Positions 7,632 to 14,498 of a stretch of 29,432 nucleotides of DNA are shown one piece after another. How positions within the stretch are numbered: position 1 is the stretch's first letter; each line of letters begins with the position of its first letter. A program made the position numbers and the translations under genes. This DNA comes from a virus. A model generated the notes under the pieces. It was not told the origin of the DNA, made no database searches, and saw nothing but the letters and a program-made list of their open reading frames with translations. The stretch is from IMG/VR virus record IMGVR_UViG_3300035698_001887, positions 1 through 29,432 of that record; one strand, 5' to 3'.

Positions 7632-8980
7632 ATCTCGAAAGGGAGGCTTTTCTCATCCTCGTCTGCATCGTCGTCAACACCCGTATCGTCATCTACGGGC
7701 TTCTCGTCGTCGTCAGGCTCCGGCTCTGGCTGTGTTGCATACGCTGCGAGGTCTTCCACGGCTATTGGCATGTCGGTTGGCGAGAACAGGAAGAAGTCTC
7801 CGCCGACTACGTCTTTCATGCCAAGCTCGCGCCGTTTCTCGTTGATCGTCATGAACTTCGCCGGTGTAATGCGCGTCCACTTGTCGTTCTGATTCTCTTG
7901 CAGTGCCGGTATATCGTTGATATCGTACGCTAGGAATACATCGTCCCCGAATCGGGGCATTAGGCGCATATTCAGCGTATCGAGAGTGCAATCCAACAGT
8001 GGCAACGCCCCCTCGGTGTAGAACGACTGGCGTGCCTCTTGATAGTTCGCAAACGTCTTCGCCTGCCGACCACCGAGAATCTCCAAGGGCACGTGTGTAA
8101 CCTTGCTGATATCCTGCGTGCTCATTCGGATGGCTTCGATCCACTGCAATTCCTGCGGTGACAAGCCGAGCTGCTCCCAATTCATATCCCCATCGGCAAA
8201 ACTCTGTCGGACGGCTTGTATCTTCTCTTGGATGCTCTGCTCCATCTTTTGCTTCTGCTGATCTGTCTCAGGCGCTTGTTCTGACGGCACTTGGATAAAT
8301 CCGGGTGGCACACCGCCGTTGGTCATCAGCTTGAGATTCCAGCGCCGCGTCGTGTTGCCCTGATCTATGCTGAGTGCTGATGCCGTAAATGGTGACAAGC
8401 CCTCCAGTGGGTCTACGGGATTGGTGAACCACTGATAGATCATATCCTCGATCTTGATGCGTTCCGGATCCTTGTTCTTGTCGTATTTGTAGTCGAAGCC
8501 GGATATCGCCCCCATCTTTTCACCCTTGCCGGGTCGTCTCAGGGCTACGGTATCCGGTACGAGAGGCCACAATTCAGCAGGTGGACCTACCACCGGACCA
8601 GCAATCTTCGTGAACGATGATCCGGCCAAGAACAGATGCGCAATCCATACCTCAAAGAGCATACCCCATGTTAGGTCGGGGTTCGGCTTGCGTTGGAACT
8701 CGTAGAATGGATGGTCTGTCAGTATCTCTGAATCCTGATCGGGCACACCGCGCTTGCGTTGCTTCACAACAAGTTTGACTGCCTTAATCGCAGACTGCAA
8801 TTCAGACAAGGACGCCCGCACGTCGGGGTTGGCTTCGTAGCCCTCTGACACCATCTGTCGGAAGCCGGATGTACTCTTCGCACCAGCGCCGCCAACAAAT
8901 ACAGTATTGAGCCGCAAGCCCATTGACTTGCCGAGCAACGCCGACGCTCGTTTGACCCTGTAGTTCTGAATCCAGCCCAT
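7628..8980 (-). CDS. Portal protein, HK97 family
   Basis: The preferred start is the ATG at 8980 (TGATG overlap with the terminase stop), giving about 450 residues; ATG at 8986 is also possible. Family features: NPDVRASLSELQSAIKAVKL near the start, PNPDLTWGMLFEVWIAHLFL with the usual W and L pattern, a GLSPFTASALSI block, and RMSTQDISKVTHVPLEILGG toward the C-terminus. The portal is the dodecameric channel at one vertex for DNA packaging and exit. The tail of the protein is strongly acidic (DDDEKPVDDDTGVDDDADED), a low-complexity end often seen in portals. Confidence 0.94.
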   Translation of the reverse strand: MGWIQNYRVKRASALLGKSMGLRLNTVFVGGAGAKSTSGFRQMVSEGYEANPDVRASLSELQSAIKAVKLVVKQRKRGVPDQDSEILTDHPFYEFQRKPNPDLTWGMLFEVWIAHLFLAGSSFTKIAGPVVGPPAELWPLVPDTVALRRPGKGEKMGAISGFDYKYDKNKDPERIKIEDMIYQWFTNPVDPLEGLSPFTASALSIDQGNTTRRWNLKLMTNGGVPPGFIQVPSEQAPETDQQKQKMEQSIQEKIQAVRQSFADGDMNWEQLGLSPQELQWIEAIRMSTQDISKVTHVPLEILGGRQAKTFANYQEARQSFYTEGALPLLDCTLDTLNMRLMPRFGDDVFLAYDINDIPALQENQNDKWTRITPAKFMTINEKRRELGMKDVVGGDFFLFSPTDMPIAVEDLAAYATQPEPEPDDDEKPVDDDTGVDDDADEDEKSLPFEM

Positions 8981-10290
8981 CACCATATCCTGATTTCACG
9001 TCCGCCCAACATCAGATCAGTCAACGCCCACACCACGCTATCCATCCGGTTTGGCGACCAATCGCTTTCACCATTCACCCACGTACACATCTCGTCTTCC
9101 AGCTTCACCAGATTGCCCACATGATGAACCTTGCCCTGTTCATAGAGCGATACGATAGGTTCCGCTCGAGCGAACTTTCCACGGCTGGCGTGAACGATGA
9201 CAATCGGTATCCGCTTATCCACCGTACGGATTGTAGATTCGCACATCGCGCCACCGTAGTTGACCTCGATCACGATATGATCCGCGTTCCAGTCATAGAA
9301 GGCTTCACACGCCGCCGCCGCCCATCGCTCAGGAGAGGCACGTAGTGTGCGATCATCCAACACATACCCTTCATCACGTTCACCCTGACCACACACTACG
9401 ATACCTATCTCATCGCCCGTCTCGCCTCGTGAGCCAGATGGGTCAACCGCTACAACGATCTTCTTGCACCGCTTGGCTACCTCTCGTGCATTCTCGCGAG
9501 AACTGAGCCGACTCTGTTCTATTAGCAAACGTGACCACAACGCACCTTCCACGTCGTCAAGTATCTCAGCGTAGATTTCCTGTCGTCCAATGCGCGTGCC
9601 CTCGTATCTGCGTTTGATCGTCTCAAAGAATCGAGGTGCTAGGTTCGCAAGATTGTCGTATGTTGATCCGACCGATACCGCGCATGTTGGGTCGCTGTCT
9701 AGTTCCTTGACGAGTTTGCTGCTCTTCGGTGTCGTCGTGATGATGCACACGGGCCGGTCGCCTAAGCGCAGACCCATCGACAGCATATCCCACGCTTCCT
9801 GCGGGTATCGCCAGATGCCTATCTCGTCACACCATGCAGCGTCGTGCTGAGGTCCATTCAGGCGTCGTGGCTCGTCGGCACTGTACGCAATGGCAACCGC
9901 TCCACACGGCCACGTCAGGCGGCGCTTGGACGGTTCATACTCCGGGGCTTCGTCGGGTGGGTAGATATTCATCAGTCCCGATTCACCCTCGATCATCACG
10001 TCGCGTGCATCTGCTGATGTTGGTGCAACCAAGGCAATCCGCCTATACCCGTTATCCACAAGCCATCGCATGTATTCTGCGCCGGTGCGGGTCTTGCCGA
10101 ATCCACGGCCCGCACGAATCATCCACGTATCCCACGTCTGCGGTTCCGGTGGATGCTGTGCCCGCCGTGCTATACTCAATCCAGTTGTGTGCCCGAAGAA
10201 ATCCCACCGCAATACCTCTTTAGCTTCCGGTGTCGCCTGAGTCATCAGGGCGTCTATCTCGTGCCGATCGAGTTCGCTTAAGAATTGCAT
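8980..10290 (-). CDS. terL: Terminase large subunit
   Basis: This protein of about 436 residues starts at ATG 10290 (a TTG precedes it; ATG at 10245 is an alternative). ATPase motifs: Walker A in RAGRGFGKTRTG near residues 59-70, a Walker B-like segment in AAWCDEIGIW, and the coupling motif CIITTTPK. Nuclease-domain acidic residues appear in VVAVDPSGS, in VIEVNYGG, and near the end in NRMDSVVWALTDLM. It pumps DNA into the procapsid and cuts concatemers. It overlaps the small subunit gene by about 71 bases, a longer overlap than the others here. Confidence 0.97.
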   Translation of the reverse strand: MQFLSELDRHEIDALMTQATPEAKEVLRWDFFGHTTGLSIARRAQHPPEPQTWDTWMIRAGRGFGKTRTGAEYMRWLVDNGYRRIALVAPTSADARDVMIEGESGLMNIYPPDEAPEYEPSKRRLTWPCGAVAIAYSADEPRRLNGPQHDAAWCDEIGIWRYPQEAWDMLSMGLRLGDRPVCIITTTPKSSKLVKELDSDPTCAVSVGSTYDNLANLAPRFFETIKRRYEGTRIGRQEIYAEILDDVEGALWSRLLIEQSRLSSRENAREVAKRCKKIVVAVDPSGSRGETGDEIGIVVCGQGERDEGYVLDDRTLRASPERWAAAACEAFYDWNADHIVIEVNYGGAMCESTIRTVDKRIPIVIVHASRGKFARAEPIVSLYEQGKVHHVGNLVKLEDEMCTWVNGESDWSPNRMDSVVWALTDLMLGGREIRIW

Positions 10291-10690
10291 CAAACTCTTC
10301 CGCCGCTTGTGCAGTGCGGTCTATCGTTTCAATCGGTCCGCCGTCCTTGCCGGTGTGTTCTAGTCGAGTCGGAGCCTTAAGCCCCAACAGGTCATTCCGC
10401 TCCTTCTGGACGGCAAGGGCGGTCTTGTAATCCATCATCTTGACTGAGTGCTGATACAGATCGGTGAGTCGAGTCAGAGCGAGTCCAAGTTCATACTGTT
10501 CCTTCGGCTTGGCATGGTTCTCTAGCTTCCGAGTAGCACGGGCGATATACTCCCTCGCTTGCCGTTCAGCGATTTTCCACTCTTGTGCGGCATATTGCAC
10601 GATATCGAATGAGTGCGCACCCGTGAGCAGCATTGTGAACACACGCTGCACGCGCTCTTCGACCGTAGCGTTATCCGCTTTCGTTGCCAT
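10220..10690 (-). CDS. terS: Terminase small subunit (probable)
   Basis: The ATG at 10690 overlaps the previous stop (TGATG) and gives 156 residues. The N-terminal part looks like a helix-turn-helix: VFTMLLTGAHSFDIVQYAAQ, WKIAERQAREYIARATRK. It is followed by a helical region (LTRLTDLYQHSVKMMDYKTA) that would be the oligomerisation core, and a LGLKAP segment common in small terminases. Small subunits bind the packaging start site and stimulate the large subunit. Position directly before terL supports the call. Confidence 0.88.
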   Translation of the reverse strand: MATKADNATVEERVQRVFTMLLTGAHSFDIVQYAAQEWKIAERQAREYIARATRKLENHAKPKEQYELGLALTRLTDLYQHSVKMMDYKTALAVQKERNDLLGLKAPTRLEHTGKDGGPIETIDRTAQAAEEFDAILKRTRSARDRRPDDSGDTGS

Positions 10691-11310
10691 CACTTAGCAC
10701 TCAGCATCTCTTCCATCCATTCACGATGGAAATCATATAATGCACGGTCATTCACGACGACCGTTTGTTCCAATCTTGGGTTTGCGGTGAAGTTTGCGCT
10801 GCCTTCAATGACGACGAAATCAGGTGGCGAGGCGATCAGCATCACTTTCGCATGGTTGCGGAAGCTCATGTATCGCTGGCCTCGGTCCTCAAGCCCTGAA
10901 ATCAGTGTGTTCGCCACGGCAGATTCGCGGCGCTTGAAATACACACCCGTCAGCATGGCGGCGGCTTGAATCTTGCCATCGTCGAAGAGTTCGAATAAGT
11001 CAAGCACGTTCTGGCGGTTCATCGTCCACGTTGAGCCGTAGAAGTGCGTTGCCGGTCGGTTGAGGTGTTTGAGAGTGACAGGGCAATAGAGCCAGTAGTC
11101 GAATGAGCCGTTGGAAACGACATGCACGGCTTCGCCTTGCGCGGGGATGCTTGTGTAGAAGGATTCCAGGCGCTCACGCTTCACTGCCGAGATAACGCGG
11201 TTGCGGTGTTCGGCTCGCATTACACGGGGATCATCTAACGTTTGCGTGGTTTCGAGCGTGCGATCTTCGAACATCCATCCGACGCCGCTCATGTCGTGCT
11301 GTTCACTCAC
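10690..11310 (-). CDS. PLD-like domain protein beside terminase
   Basis: The GTG at 11310 has GAGGTG upstream and gives 206 residues; an ATG lies six codons in. The C-terminal half contains RNHAKVMLI and, about 20 residues later, IEGSANFTANPRLEQTVVVND. His-x-Lys followed by Gly-Ser-x-Asn-Phe is the phospholipase D/HKD nuclease signature, but the Asp that normally follows HxK after four residues is Ala here. Only one such motif is present, so an active enzyme would be a dimer, as in Nuc-type nucleases. The role is unknown: DNA processing near packaging is possible, or a catalytically weakened fold. It overlaps terS by one base. Confidence 0.75.
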   Translation of the reverse strand: MSEQHDMSGVGWMFEDRTLETTQTLDDPRVMRAEHRNRVISAVKRERLESFYTSIPAQGEAVHVVSNGSFDYWLYCPVTLKHLNRPATHFYGSTWTMNRQNVLDLFELFDDGKIQAAAMLTGVYFKRRESAVANTLISGLEDRGQRYMSFRNHAKVMLIASPPDFVVIEGSANFTANPRLEQTVVVNDRALYDFHREWMEEMLSAK

Positions 11311-11320
11311 TCGTCACACC

Positions 11321-11425
11321 TCAAATCAAAGTGCCCCCACGGAAGGCAAGACTGGGCAGAAGAGAAACCCCAGCGTTTGATTGCACCATCGTGGGGCAGA
11401 GGTCATGTATCAATCGAATGCTCAT
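11321..11425 (-). CDS. 34-codon remnant ORF sharing the methyltransferase start
   Basis: The ATG at 11425 overlaps the methyltransferase stop (TGATG) exactly as the methyltransferase itself overlaps the gene before it. It begins MSIRLIHD, the same first seven residues as the methyltransferase, because the 35-bp repeat is copied here, then diverges into sequence that resembles nothing known and stops at 11321, just before the PLD-like gene. It most likely is a scar from recombination or gene gain rather than a working gene. An imperfect inverted repeat (11332-11341 with 11390-11398) lies inside it. Confidence 0.4.
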   Translation of the reverse strand: MSIRLIHDLCPTMVQSNAGVSLLPSLAFRGGTLI

Positions 11426-11438
11426 CAGTCTACCTGTC
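11404..11438. repeat. 35-bp direct repeat, downstream copy
   Basis: These 35 bases are identical to 12261-12295. They cover the end of the methyltransferase gene (GQVD stop) and the start of the 34-codon remnant. The offset between the copies is 857 bases, one base less than the gene length, because the stop and start codons overlap. Confidence 0.97.
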
Positions 11439-12282
11439 CTGCCGGTGCGATTTCAAGAGTCAGTTGTTCCCGTGCCGCTTCGATGCGGCGCTGGGCTATG
11501 TCGTAGTAGTCGCGCTCAATCTCGATGCCGACGAATGAGCGACCGAGGTTGTGCGCAGCGACGCCGGTCGTGCCCGATCCCATGAAGGGGTCGAGGATGA
11601 TTGCGCCCTCTCGTGTCATCATCTCAACAAGCCGCTCACAGACGGGCGTCGGCTTCTGCGTTGGGTGCGATAGGTCCTGCCCATTCTTCGACAGTGTATT
11701 CGGCAGAAATGACCATACATTCGTGTAGTTCGCGGTTCGTGCGGACCTATCGCTAGGAACGGCGAATCGCTTATACTCATCAGATCGGTGACCCTTGTTG
11801 TCGTGTGGCGACTCATTGCCATTCATTTTACTGCGCAATGATGCGATGTATTTCTTTATGCCTTCGATGGACACGGTATCGAACATTACGCCGGGGCATT
11901 TCACATCTTCATAGGGGCCGCGTGTTGTGTAGAACTTCTTATTCTGCCCTACGGCGTAGACGAGAATGGACTCATGCCCACGCGACAACCTTGCACATGG
12001 TGTGCAGTGGCGTTTAACCCACGCGATGTGTTCGCAGAAATGAACGCCGCAATTCATAAACTCCGCGTGCCACTCAAACATGATCGGGGCTTGTGTAAAT
12101 ACGCAGACAAACTCACGGGCCACTCTGATCATCTCTGGAATGGCCTTGACCGCAATGTCAGATTGATCCCACGACTGACTAAGCACACCATACGGCATAT
12201 CCGTCACAACAGCATCCACGCTATTGTCTGGCATGTCTCGCATCACCTCAAGGCAGTCGCCATGTATCAATCGAATGCTCAT
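11425..12282 (-). CDS. DNA methyltransferase, beta-class order (adenine or N4-cytosine)
   Basis: This 285-residue protein starts with ATG at 12282, overlapping the preceding TGA. The catalytic motif IV is VVTDMPYG near residues 25-32, a DPPY variant with Met in second place. The S-adenosylmethionine-binding motif DPFMGSGTTGVAA lies near the C-terminus, followed by GIEIERDYYDIAQRRIE. Catalytic before cofactor motif is the beta-class order. No restriction endonuclease is encoded next to it, so it is an orphan enzyme that may protect phage DNA from host restriction. The whole gene is bracketed by 35-bp direct repeats. Confidence 0.92.
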   Translation of the reverse strand: MSIRLIHGDCLEVMRDMPDNSVDAVVTDMPYGVLSQSWDQSDIAVKAIPEMIRVAREFVCVFTQAPIMFEWHAEFMNCGVHFCEHIAWVKRHCTPCARLSRGHESILVYAVGQNKKFYTTRGPYEDVKCPGVMFDTVSIEGIKKYIASLRSKMNGNESPHDNKGHRSDEYKRFAVPSDRSARTANYTNVWSFLPNTLSKNGQDLSHPTQKPTPVCERLVEMMTREGAIILDPFMGSGTTGVAAHNLGRSFVGIEIERDYYDIAQRRIEAAREQLTLEIAPAGQVD

Positions 12283-12295
12283 CAGTCTACCTGTC
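12261..12295. repeat. 35-bp direct repeat, upstream copy
   Basis: Identical to 11404-11438. It covers the end of the 20-codon ORF (codons for RQVD and stop) and the first seven codons of the methyltransferase. Bases just outside differ at both copies, so the identity is confined to the gene junction. Confidence 0.97.
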
Positions 12296-12344
12296 GTAGT
12301 TTGCGCGTCGGGGTGGTCATCTCTCGGCGCTTTGCTTTGCTCAT
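12282..12344 (-). CDS. Possible 20-residue peptide gene
   Basis: The ATG at 12344 overlaps the stop of the membrane protein frame (ATGA), and the TGA at 12282 overlaps the methyltransferase ATG (TGATG). The peptide is short and very basic (MSKAKRREMTTPTRK...) and ends RQVD, the same last three residues as the methyltransferase because of the repeat. It may be only a coupling cistron, or the tail of an older gene lost by recombination. Nothing else is recognisable. Confidence 0.4.
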   Translation of the reverse strand: MSKAKRREMTTPTRKLRQVD

Positions 12345-12559
12345 TGCGCGTTCCTGACGACGTTGAACACCATCAGACCGACTATCTCAATGGTGACCAA
12401 AGAGGCAGAGATCGCGTTGCAGATTCCGATCATCGAGCTCCATATGCAAGGCGGCATTCGCACGTCGTCATCTGCCAATCTATCGGCTAGGTAGTCGATG
12501 TAGTGTCGAGATGCCTTTGCCGAGGCATACACTGATAGCGTGGTTGAGATGAAGCTCAT
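12341..12559 (-). CDS. Split membrane protein, downstream part
   Basis: The frame is open from 12661 and closes at 12341. With no good upstream start, the first ATG is at 12559 (GTG at 12571), giving about 72 residues. It shows a hydrophobic stretch around VLALMSFISTTLSVYASAKA, then a short charged loop (DRLADDDVR) and a last membrane segment (SLVTIEIVGLMVFNVV). Together with the 41-codon frame just upstream it matches the layout of a family of small membrane proteins carrying FDK-x-LLTLSAGALGLS near the start and LISTLLSF-x-TSQKA in the middle. It is probably the second half of one protein, read by a +1 frameshift, reinitiation, or broken. Confidence 0.6.
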   Translation of the reverse strand: MSFISTTLSVYASAKASRHYIDYLADRLADDDVRMPPCIWSSMIGICNAISASLVTIEIVGLMVFNVVRNAQ

Positions 12560-12605
12560 CAATGCCAACACCCCGATCCCTACCAGTAGTGGGCATGGAT
12601 TGGGG

Positions 12606-12731
12606 TTAGATGAGGATAAGGACAGCGACGACTGCCGAACTGAGCAGGATTGTCGCGTCAAACCTATCCCATGAGCCGATCTCTTCCTTGCGTGCCGCTT
12701 CGCGTTCCTTCAGATATTCGTCGCGTTCCAT
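12606..12731 (-). CDS. Split membrane protein, upstream part (41 residues)
   Basis: The ATG at 12731 has a strong GGAGGGG site right after the stop of the beta-rich protein gene. The product starts MERDEYLKEREAARKEE, continues SWDRFDATILLSSAVVAVLI and stops at TAA 12606 in the middle of what should be a longer hydrophobic region. The charged start followed by W/F-D-x-x-I-L-x-L-S matches the beginning of the membrane protein family named in the downstream entry. The +1 frame continues with the expected second half. On its own it would be a single-span small membrane protein. Confidence 0.68.
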   Translation of the reverse strand: MERDEYLKEREAARKEEIGSWDRFDATILLSSAVVAVLILI

Positions 12732-12742
12732 GTAACCCCTCC

Positions 12743-13384
12743 TCAGAAGTTGATCCCCACTCGAACCTTCGCTTGCCACCGGTCATCGTAGAGCTTGGCA
12801 AACGGCACGATGCCCACGCGATTCCAGCGCAAGCCCTGTATGTCTACGTATACGCTCTTGTGTGTCTGGTTCTTGTTGAACTCGTACGCGGCTTTGAGCG
12901 TTGCCGTCATTCCACCGATTGCAGGTGACCATGCGAGTGAGAGCCGACCGAGACTAGCACCGTCTCGCATCCACCGACTGGCATAATTTCTCGTGACTCC
13001 GATGCCGAAGGGTCCGCGCTTGGCTTCGAACGATCCACTGAGCCGGTATTGCTGCGCCTCTTCGGAATCAAGCCAACGAAGCTCCACGGCGAATCGTCGT
13101 CCGGTATATGAAGTCTGTGCTTCGTAATCTCTGTAGTGCTTACCATCGTCGCGCTCCTCTTGTGCCTCTGCGCTTACGTGCCACGCCTCGCCAGCGATCA
13201 CACCAGCGGAATACTGATAGTCGAATGGGTTGCCTTCGGTGCGTGCATCACGCGCTGAGTAGCTTCCCCAGAGTTCCGCGCCGTGTGCTTGGCAGAGTCC
13301 GAGCACGGACAGGACGAATATCCCCATCACGAGGAATCCTAGCCACCGCGCTGCGCCTCTGCCTTCTCGGATCGTGTCGTTCAT
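12743..13384 (-). CDS. Exported beta-rich protein, outer-membrane-like
   Basis: The start at 13384 overlaps the preceding stop (ATGA) and has AGAGGA upstream, giving 213 residues; an in-frame extension to 13450 lies inside the 50-codon ORF. Residues 15-35 (WLGFLVMGIFVLSVLGLCQA) form a signal peptide, with a likely cut near AHGA. The mature part has alternating strands with many aromatics (ELWGSYSA, FAVELRWLD, GFGIGVTRNYASRW-like segments, AKLYDDRW) and ends KVRVGINF. A last Phe after an alternating strand is typical of beta-barrel outer membrane proteins. About 180 mature residues could make a small barrel of 8 strands. In a phage this could alter the host surface, for example for superinfection exclusion; that is inference. 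Confidence 0.72.
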   Translation of the reverse strand: MNDTIREGRGAARWLGFLVMGIFVLSVLGLCQAHGAELWGSYSARDARTEGNPFDYQYSAGVIAGEAWHVSAEAQEERDDGKHYRDYEAQTSYTGRRFAVELRWLDSEEAQQYRLSGSFEAKRGPFGIGVTRNYASRWMRDGASLGRLSLAWSPAIGGMTATLKAAYEFNKNQTHKSVYVDIQGLRWNRVGIVPFAKLYDDRWQAKVRVGINF

Positions 13385-13533
13385 GCAGGATATCCTCTTG
13401 GCTTTGTCCACGCTTCGCACACCACCCCACAAACGGGGACCGCCGTGCAACGGAGGAGGACGTCACACGGCGGAGTGGGGGCACGGTATGCGAGATTCTG
13501 TGTAGTTGCTTTGGCGGTCGGGAAGCAGATCAT
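13381..13533 (-). CDS. Possible 50-residue leader ORF
   Basis: The ATG at 13533 has GGAGG nine bases upstream, and its TGA at 13381 overlaps the ATG of the exported protein gene. The peptide (MICFPTAKATTQNLAYRAPT at its start) is Pro-, Cys- and Thr-rich and resembles nothing known. It is the first frame after a strong promoter. Its start region lies in the loop of two nested potential RNA stems, so it may be a regulatory leader that couples translation of the next gene. Real coding is possible but unproven. Confidence 0.4.
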   Translation of the reverse strand: MICFPTAKATTQNLAYRAPTPPCDVLLRCTAVPVCGVVCEAWTKPRGYPA

Positions 13534-13585
13534 GCAGTGCCACCTCCAATATCTGCATACCGTGCGAGATATGCACGTTAGATAT

Positions 13586-13614
13586 AAGATACAGTGCGGG
13601 AATGGCATTGTCAA
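13586..13614 (-). promoter_or_regulatory. Sigma-70-type promoter for the leftward exported-protein/methyltransferase genes
   Basis: On the minus strand TTGACA (13614-13609) is followed after exactly 17 bases by TATCTT (13591-13586), close to the consensus -35 and -10. It lies about 50 bases upstream of the 50-codon ORF and directly downstream of the terminator at 13648-13679, so it starts a new transcription unit. Confidence 0.8.
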
Positions 13615-13647
13615 GTAGAAGATGGGTGTCAGAGACGGGGATTATGC

Positions 13648-13679
13648 AAAAAGAAAAGCCCCTGTTGATTAGGGGCTTA
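13648..13679 (-). terminator. Intrinsic terminator after the 15233-13725 gene group
   Basis: The minus strand reads AAGCCCCT, a seven-base loop, AGGGGCTT, then TTCTTTTT. The perfect GC-rich stem with a U-rich tail is a textbook rho-independent terminator. It closes the group that begins with the promoter at 15277-15305. Confidence 0.92.
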
Positions 13680-13724
13680 GAGGTGGTTTGGATGGGGTAG
13701 GTTTACGGATTATGAGATGTGGGT

Positions 13725-14024
13725 TCAAAATCCCTTAATCGGTTCGGGCACTCCTGTCAGCATCGACGGAAGCCACTTCAACGCGGATTGCTCAAACTCC
13801 AACTCGCCTGAAGCTCCATATGCTGGACGCTTAACGCAGACAGCGCATACAACCGTCACGTCCTGCGGCGAGCGCATCATGACACGGCGTATGGACAGCT
13901 CCAGTTCGCTGTCGTCGTTGATCGGAAGCACCATTGCTTCATACCCTTTTGGCGTTTCTAGTATCAAGAAATAGTCACCGTTGCCATCGTCGCCGCCGTC
14001 GTAATCCATTCTGTAGATTTGCAT
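13725..14024 (-). CDS. Unknown acidic protein, 99 residues
   Basis: The ATG at 14024 follows GGGGGGTGATT and is preferred to a GTG two codons earlier. The N-terminal part is rich in Asp and Gly (MDYDGGDDGNGDYFLI), then ETPKGYEAMVLPINDD and a segment with two Cys (VTVVCAVCVKRPAY). The C-terminal part ends LTGVPEPIKGF. No domain is recognised. It is the last gene before the terminator at 13648. Confidence 0.65.
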   Translation of the reverse strand: MQIYRMDYDGGDDGNGDYFLILETPKGYEAMVLPINDDSELELSIRRVMMRSPQDVTVVCAVCVKRPAYGASGELEFEQSALKWLPSMLTGVPEPIKGF

Positions 14025-14045
14025 AATCACCCCCCTCTGTCGTTC

Positions 14046-14303
14046 CTAAACGATACTCGCTGCAATCCGCTCGGCCTCCGCCGCCACGCTTTCTGCGTCC
14101 TTGCTCGTGATGCGCTGGAGAATGTCCTTTTGCCGGAGCCAGATGTGCCGGTGCCGGTGCTCAACTATCGGCTTTCCCTCTTCATCGTAGCCGGTGATGA
14201 CTCCGGGGCATGTGCGGTAGTACTTATCTGTATCCCCGTATGCCTTGCCGCTTGTGACCGTCGGCTTCCCGCAGACGGGGCAAAGGTAGCGCGTGCTACT
14301 CAT
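14046..14303 (-). CDS. Small zinc-finger-like protein, 85 residues
   Basis: The start at 14303 is chosen because the longer frame (to 14408) lies within the upstream gene; the ATG overlaps the end of that gene by eight bases. The N-terminus has CPVCGKPTVTSGKAYG and then YYRTCPG, with His residues in EHRHRHIW, so one Cys/His metal site is likely. The C-terminal 30 residues are a helix rich in Ala and Glu. The CPxCG-x-T-S-x-x-Y layout recalls Ogr/Delta-type phage activators, but the match is loose. It could bind DNA or protein. Confidence 0.66.
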   Translation of the reverse strand: MSSTRYLCPVCGKPTVTSGKAYGDTDKYYRTCPGVITGYDEEGKPIVEHRHRHIWLRQKDILQRITSKDAESVAAEAERIAASIV

Positions 14304-14496
14304 TTCTGCCAACCTCCTCAGCCGCTTCATCCATCTTGTCGAGCGCTTGTTGAGCAGTCGCTCCGAGCCATGTATGCACCGCACCGGCGAGTTCGTACCA
14401 TCCGGCACGGTGATCCTCCCAGCCTCCCGTCTGCAAATGCACAGGGCTGTAAAAGGCGTTGGGATTCCGTTTCCTGAGTTCGTCGCTAGGTTTCAT
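14296..14496 (-). CDS. Unknown small protein, 66 residues
   Basis: The ATG at 14496 lies just past the previous stop and has AAGGAG nine bases upstream. The sequence opens MKPSDELRKRNPNAFYSPVH and contains GWYELAGAVHTWLGATAQQA, a likely helix, ending in an acidic EEVGRNE tail. No known family. Tight packing on both sides supports coding. Confidence 0.62.
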   Translation of the reverse strand: MKPSDELRKRNPNAFYSPVHLQTGGWEDHRAGWYELAGAVHTWLGATAQQALDKMDEAAEEVGRNE

Positions 14497-14498
14497 GA

